Below are positions 58,873 through 64,000 of a stretch of DNA of 64,000 nucleotides, piece after piece. Source of the DNA: Blastobasis lacticolella (lineage: Eukaryota > Arthropoda > Insecta > Lepidoptera > Blastobasidae). The notes beneath the pieces are model-generated. The model ran no database searches. It worked only from the letters and a program-made list of their open reading frames with translations, and was not told the origin of the DNA. A program made the position numbers and the translations under genes. The stretch is taken from assembly GCA_905147135.1 (NCBI GenBank), contig LR990057.1, positions 2,604,001 through 2,668,000 on the forward strand, written 5' to 3'. Positions within the stretch are counted from its first letter, which is position 1. Each line of letters opens with the position of its first letter.

Positions 58873-59387
58873 GACTGTAGGTACTTGGGTATTATTAGTA
58901 CAAAATATTTTAGATCGCAAAGGATGATTGTTTATGTAAAATTTATTATCGAGTTTGATATCATGGTAACTAACTCTGTTGAGTGTACTTGCAAACCAAA
59001 TCAGGCCATAAGCTATACTGTTAAGGTTTATAATGCAATGCTATTATGTGCTTGTAATTGATACGTCGTCGTATCAACTCATAACAATATGAGTACCATT
59101 CGTACGTAACACAATAGGTGGTTTGCAAATGGTTTGAAGGACAAAATGCCATAGGAAATGCTATTCCAGGTGTTTTTGCTAAAGAAAATACTAAGGTAAA
59201 TAAAGGTTTTTACTTTGTAGGTACGTCTTTTATTTGTGTAGCTCCGGATGTTGTGTCACCTTGGTTGTGGAAGCCGTCGGTTTACAATAAATATCGAACG
59301 TGGTAGAGGTAACAAATCGCCTAACCTTACAAAATGCCAAGCAAAAACCTGATCGAATTTATGTATGTATTTCATAACTCAAAAGGA

Positions 59388-59500
59388 GCGTCTGTGGCCG
59401 AGTGGTTAAGGTATCCGACTCCAAAGCGAGCGGTACCGGGTTCGAATCCCACTGCGGCCATGTACCAATGACTCTTTTCTGAATTATGTACATTAAATAA
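59388..59500 (+). mobile_element. SINE1 head fragment
   Basis: Reads gagcgtctgtggccgagtgg, ttaaggtatccgactccaaa, gcgagcggtaccgggttcga, atcccactgcggccatg, then ttttctgaattatgtacatt. The body is missing. The acceptor-stem halves do not pair, so it is not a tRNA gene. Confidence 0.8.
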
Positions 59501-59602
59501 ATAAATAGTCATTTATTTCAGGTATTTTACACCCATAATAATAATTAGCTCTATAATAGAACAGTAATAATAATTAGCACTCACACTATATTTTATATTC
59601 TT

Positions 59603-60240
59603 TTATCTACACTCATAGCGTAATGTTCCAATTACATATTCGAAAACAGTCGTTTAAGGGTACACTTTTTTCACGACAGACAATAAAATTTTAAAAAATT
59701 ACTTTTCGATACAGCATTTCCCATGCTATTTTCATGACAGCTGTATCGTAAAATAACTTTTTAATCATTATGCAACACTTTTATTTTTTTATTTTTTGTC
59801 GGGCGCCGGGACACGGCGTAATGTACTTAGGCTGAATACTTGGATGTCTTTAACAAATTTAAATTTTCCTGTTTATATTCTGTGTAATTATTTTCCCGCT
59901 AAGCAGAATAGTTTTTGTAATTGTTGTAATTTGTGTTTGCGAATGTTTTTTCTTATTTTAAGCAAATAAATAAATAAATGTGAAAGTATTAAAGTGAATT
60001 TCCCGCCGCTTGATATCCTCGACGCGTAGATACAACAGAACTGACTCGCAGCTTAATTCCAGCAAAGATGAGAAAATTATAGGTACGCAATTTTAACATG
60101 AAAATATGAGTGTGGATAAAGTAGTGTATGCAACTGCATATAATTAGGTATTGAAACACTCGTGTCAAACTATTATCATACTCGGCTACGCCTCGTATGA
60201 TAAACAGACACTCATGTTTTAATACCCCCTTTTATATGAC
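59603..60240 (+). mobile_element. Foldback element family C, third copy
   Basis: Reads tatctacactcatagcgtaa, acagctgtatcgtaaaataa, gtcgggcgccgggacacggc, ttcccgctaagcagaata, atttcccgccgcttgatatc and catactcggctacgcctcgt, ending at tttatatgac, in the same order as 48481-49125. Confidence 0.85.
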
Positions 60241-60654
60241 TACTACTATTCTTCTATATTGATCTCATCTGTGGGGGAGGGAGCCTGGAGATCTGTAGTA
60301 CAGGTATTTAGCCTTTTCAGACTCCAGGTTTCCACAAACGCTATTTATTTTAGTAACTTTGTATTGATTAATAGCGAAATTATTATATAACCTTTGTGTG
60401 AACAAATAAATAAAATTTATATATTTAATATAAAATTATATGGATACGACTGTCAATAGAAACATGAATACCTACGTACAATAGTACGACCGTCAATAGG
60501 AACAGTACAATAATAAAATAAAGATAACTAAAACTACCGGCGGCCCTATGTGTGGCTTAATAACCTTAATACCAGGTATTAAGGTTCACCCACATAAAGG
60601 GCCGCGCGCATAACTGAGTTGAAATATCTATACCGCTGGCTCATAGTCGGTTCC

Positions 60655-60800
60655 AGAAGGTTCTCGGTCGCCACTCGAGAACTTTACTGCCCCATCGGCC
60701 ATCTGTTCTTTGAGCTATGTGCCCTGCCCATTGCCACTTCAGTCTGGCAATCCTTAGAGCTACGTCGGTGACTTTGGTTCGCTTGCGGAAGGCATTATTG
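60655..60800 (-). mobile_element. RTE LINE C-terminal fragment
   Basis: The complement of 24860-24985 of the intact LINE: gttctcggtcgccactcgag, aactttactgccccatcggc, catctgttctttgagctatg, tgccctgcccattgccactt, cagtctggcaatccttagag, cggtgactttggttcgcttg. Confidence 0.88.
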
Positions 60801-60884
60801 TATTGCACCCTTAATTTGTTGTAACTATGTTTGGTATAGTGAGTCCATAACTGTGTAAAAGCTTTGACAATAGGCTTACATTAC

Positions 60885-61060
60885 TTGAATGCTAACCATG
60901 CTCTTACGGTGAGGGAAAACATCGTGGTGAAACCTGCACATTCAGGCGACTGACTATGTAACCATGATATAATCTGGTCAGGTTCCCATGGTAGCAGGGT
61001 CGCGGAGGTCAGATGGCAGTCGCTCCACTGTAATTACCTGATCTGCTAAATCCTGGAACC
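60885..61060 (+). mobile_element. SINE1 body fragment
   Basis: Reads atgctaaccatgctcttacg, gtgaaacctgcacattcagg, atgataatctggtcagg-like, tagcagggtcgcggaggtca and cactgtaattacctgatctg. The head and end of the tail are missing. Confidence 0.75.
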
Positions 61061-61204
61061 CGGACCCTCAAGACCGAGAGCCTGTGCGGAGTTACGCGGC
61101 TCAATCGAGTAGTAGTTTAAAGAAAAGCTTGTACCTTGTAATACCTGCATCGCCTTCATAGTTAATAGAACTCGGCTCACGATGCCAGGATGCTAATTAC
61201 GAGA

Positions 61205-61615
61205 CTAAGTCAAGAGACGGTACTGTAAAACGTTCGCGAACTCCACGCCAACGAAATGAAAATGCTGCGGTGGATGTGCGGAGTTACGAGGCTCGATCGA
61301 GTACGTAACGAGTATATCTGTGGCCGCCTTGGTGTGAGGGATATCGCAGATAAGATCGAGGAAGCTTGCCTGCGCTGGTATGGTCACATGTTGCGTAAGC
61401 CGCAGGGATACGTGGGAAATAGGTGCCTGAACCTGCCGGTATCAGGAGAGGCCCCGTGGGCGACCCAAGAAGCAATGCATTGACATCGCTGAGTCGGATG
61501 TGAGAGCCAACAGCCTACGACGTGAGGATGCCGAAGTGAAGAAGAATGAGAAGGAAAGCGAACCCTGGCAGAGGTCGGGATAAGCGCTAGGACGATGATG
61601 ATGATGAGACACATA
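61205..61615 (+). mobile_element. LINE family 2, 3' part with RT C-terminal coding sequence
   Basis: A plus frame from 61256 reads MKMLRWMCGVTRLDRVRN, then LGVRDIADKI and LRWYGHMLRKPQGYVG. This is the C-terminal region typical of RTE-like LINE ORFs. It is followed by untranslated-type blocks ggccccgtgggcgacccaag, gacgtgaggatgccgaag, aaagcgaaccctggcagagg and gatgatgatgatga. 5'-truncated. This copy ties the 3' fragments at 6064, 14945, 19690, 29510, 30085 and 45030 to a LINE. Confidence 0.85.
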
Positions 61616-62065
61616 CTGGCGGGTATTATTATGCCAATGTGTTCAAAAGCGGTCAAGCAAACTTTTTTTAAGAGTGCTTTAAACCGCTTTGTCCAAATCG
61701 GAGCAATTTCGTGGAATTTAAGTAAAATTAACAGCTTGTCCGGAGACAGAGATGACCTGTCAATGGTGGCGCTAGTTCCTCGTTTTATGTAGCAACACCG
61801 GAAGGATGTAGTATTCTGTGACAGAATTCGAATGTCGCCAACAATGGGACATGAATAAGAAGGAACGTGACGGAAAAAGAAACTAACATGTCCCGATTGT
61901 TAAATTAGAATAATGACGTTTCGGAAAAAGACCTAGCGCCCTTTTTCATGGAATTATGATTCTTGTTAAATAAGTCAACATTTGACGTAGTAGACATTGT
62001 CACCATACTTTGACAGTATATAACGGCTAATTTTAAATGGTGTACAATACCGAAGGCAGCTTATT

Positions 62066-62515
62066 ATTTATTTATTTAACACTTTATTGTACATTAACAG
62101 TATAATTATCACAGATTCTGCAAGATTATGACAAGTACAAGGGCGGTCTTATCGCTAATAGCGATCTCTTCCAGACAACCATTTACATGGATATAGTGGA
62201 GGTCGGAAAGCAAAAAACTAGTAGGCAATGTACATTTGAGATTCCCTACAGAAGTTACAATCACCATACAGTGAAGAAATGCTATAAATATACTATACAA
62301 AGAACAAAAATAAAAACAATCTAAATTAAAATCCAAAACCGCTATACAAGACACAGACGATAAAATCATGTGTTCAGGGTAGAAAGGACCCTTCAATCTT
62401 CTTTTGAATATACTCGGCGAATCCGAACATCTCTTTAACGGCTCGGAAAGGCTATAACGTTCCGGACACGTTCCCGCGGGAATCACATTAAATATCGGGA
62501 TAAATTTTAGCATAT
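62066..62515 (-). mobile_element. Jockey-like LINE 3'-end fragment
   Basis: The minus frame starts with FIPIFNVIPAGTCPER and continues to SIFKRRLKGPF, the C-terminal pattern of LINE ORF2. The left end has agtacaagggcggtcttatc, gctaatagcgatctcttcca and a tttatttatttaacac tail region, which recalls the 3' UTR of lepidopteran Jockey elements (memory). Confidence 0.65.
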
Positions 62516-62879
62516 GCGTTATTCGGGGTTATGTGCTATGGAACTACCAAATTTTATTAAAATCCGTTTAGGGGTTTTTGCGTGAAGGAGTAACAAACAT
62601 CTATTACGTACAAGACGAAACACACATTATATTTCGCATTTTAAATATTAGGATAATATAATTTCAAGTAGATAGGTAAATAGTACAGGAATCTATCCAA
62701 TTTCATATTATCTAATGTATATACTTATTTATATACTTTATCATTTAAATTAAATAACTAATAACATAAACGACGACGACCGCGACGATAGTTTTACAGA
62801 AATTTTCAGGTTCACTAAAATTAAAAAATGCGACGTTGTCAAACTTCTGCGCATGGCTTGTAAGATGAAGGAGGCTATG

Positions 62880-63355
62880 TATACGTACGAAATACTGTTT
62901 TACCCATTCTATCGATCTGAAGGTATCAGTTTCAATGTTTCAATCTCACCATTCAAATCCCAGATTGAATTTGCGTGAATTTCTAAATTCATCAAATATT
63001 TCATTCTAAATTTCTAAACCAGTATTTCGTATGTATATGGTCTTCATATACAAACAAAATACTGTTTTACCCATTCTAGAGATCTGAAGGTAACAGTTTT
63101 AAATGTTTCAATCTCACCATTCAAATCCCCAGATTGAATTTGCGTGAATTTCTAAATTCATCAAATATGTCATTCTAAATTTCTAAACCAGTATTTCGTA
63201 TGTATATGGCCTTCATATACATACGAAATACTGTTTTACCCATTCTAGAGATCTGAAGGTAACAGTTTCAATGTTTCAATCTCACCATTCAAATCTCCAG
63301 ATTGAATTTGCGTGAATTTCTAAATTAATCAAATATTTCATTCTAAATTTCTAAA
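62880..63355 (+). repeat. 168-bp tandem repeat, 2.8 units, hairpin at unit junctions
   Basis: aatactgttttacccattct begins at about 62890, 63058 and 63227 (periods 168 and 169). Each unit has gatctgaaggta, caatctcaccattcaaatc, gaatttgcgtgaatttctaa and aaaccagtatttcgtatg. At each junction ccagtatttcgtatgtata is followed within a few bases by its complement (tatacatacgaaatactg), forming a stem of about 20 bp. Confidence 0.95.
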
Positions 63356-63359
63356 TCAT

Positions 63360-64000
63360 TGAGGAAGTAGACAAGAAAATAAAAGTCAGTGGTACGCAAA
63401 ATAACATAATATATTTCAAAACACTAATACACAGTATGAGAGTTAATTGAGATTTGTACATTACAATATTCGACTTTAATATCATTACAATAAATTACTT
63501 TTTTATTCGTTAAGCAGCGGAGTTGTTGATTGCTCTTCAGCATAATTAGTATAAGTATTATAATATCATATAGCAGGAGTTATAGTTAAAAATATTATTG
63601 CCATATTACCACTATTCATTGACACTAAAAAGAAACAAAGTGCATAACAAAAAAGAAAACTTGACTTATCCGAAAAGAAAAAACAAAACTTAACACTTGT
63701 CAAACTCTACGGATATATGTCTGTGATAGCATCGTCATCTTGCCTTTATCCCATGACACCGCATTACACATATAGAAACCATTTCTGAAAATAATCATTC
63801 CCGAGTCAATCCTTATTGTCAAAGTCGTATTTTACAAAACTACTGTAGGATTATTTCGGTGCACCTAATCCTTACCAGACCATAAACTAATGCTGTAACT
63901 AAAACACAACCTCGCTCGAATACGCACCTTAAAGCTATAAAAACAAAGATCATATTTTCACAAAAGGAAAGTAAAATAAAACGAAAAAAATATTTACAAA
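63360..64000. other. AT-rich stretch without recognised features
   Basis: No exon, splice pattern or named repeat was identified. It could be the 3' UTR or downstream region of a neighbouring gene beyond the window, but nothing here proves it. Confidence 0.4.

Larger units (their letters stand above)
47185..64000. other. Right arm of window: no convincing coding exon
   Basis: Apart from the repeats listed separately, I found no exon with family features. The missing TMBIM first exon should lie to the right of 47184. One small candidate, ATGGCCGGTTCCATGAGTGC on the minus strand with a gtgagt donor (about 57466-57502), is out of phase for direct joining to 47184 and stays unassigned. Confidence 0.4.

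Noticed and set aside
62109..62513. 134-codon minus-strand frame as a host gene
   Set aside because: Only its first third has recognisable content, and that is a LINE ORF2 C-terminus; the rest is the 3' untranslated region of the element.

Overview
This window looks like a lepidopteran (moth or butterfly) genome. The reasons are AT-rich DNA, genes split into small exons with GT-AG introns, and a dense load of insect transposons: an RTE-clade LINE ending in (GATGAT)n, tRNA-headed SINEs, foldback elements and MITEs. Nothing suggests bacterial operons, CRISPR arrays or free-standing RNA genes. The order-level call rests on the style of the repeats and on recalled homologues, not on a search.

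Four protein-coding genes are visible, all on the minus strand and all interrupted by repeats. (1) 1-3393: an M3-family oligopeptidase-like protein with two visible exons (3305-3393 and 1-2072). Its C-terminus runs off the left edge. The first exon looks like a mitochondrial presequence, and the HEFGH zinc site reads KRFGH. (2) 3798-10166: a complete 7-exon SLC22 organic-cation-transporter-like gene (597 aa), with a decayed tandem copy of its first exon at 9551-9770. (3) 17968-30883: a complete 9-exon gene for a 424-aa membrane-anchored protein of an uncharacterised conserved family. Its 5.4-kb intron holds an intact antisense RTE LINE. (4) 34584-47184: the last five exons of a lifeguard/Bax-inhibitor-1 (TMBIM) protein; the N-terminal exon was not found. 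All exon joins were read by eye and are phase-consistent. The three genes whose full coding totals could be checked give whole codons or a consistent open frame.

Everything else is mostly mobile-element sediment. The centrepiece is a full-length RTE LINE at 21978-25161 with an intact 991-codon ORF. Several short elements consist of the 5' part of such a LINE joined to its 3' tail (43556, 46759, 31193, 12536, 4760), and look like SINE-like deletion derivatives. A tRNA-headed SINE (SINE1) has about a dozen copies or fragments; its 3' tail matches a LINE 3' end at 45.1 kb. One SINE1 copy (7.6-7.9 kb) carries 35 bp of 5' flank that is genomic flank of another copy at 11.6-11.9 kb, which is a traceable parent-daughter pair. 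A second tRNA-headed SINE (SINE2) is split by a foldback element at 47.9-49.2 kb.

Other structures include large palindromic elements (2326-2766, 13743-14898, 47.9-49.2 kb), a TA-flanked MITE pair (21458 and 39432), a (TA)n cruciform-prone palindrome (35047-35184), and a 168-bp tandem repeat with a hairpin at each unit junction (62880-63355). The right part of the window (about 47.2-64 kb) shows no convincing coding exon. Only eye-level reading was possible, so repeat names are descriptive and element edges are approximate unless target-site duplications are given.
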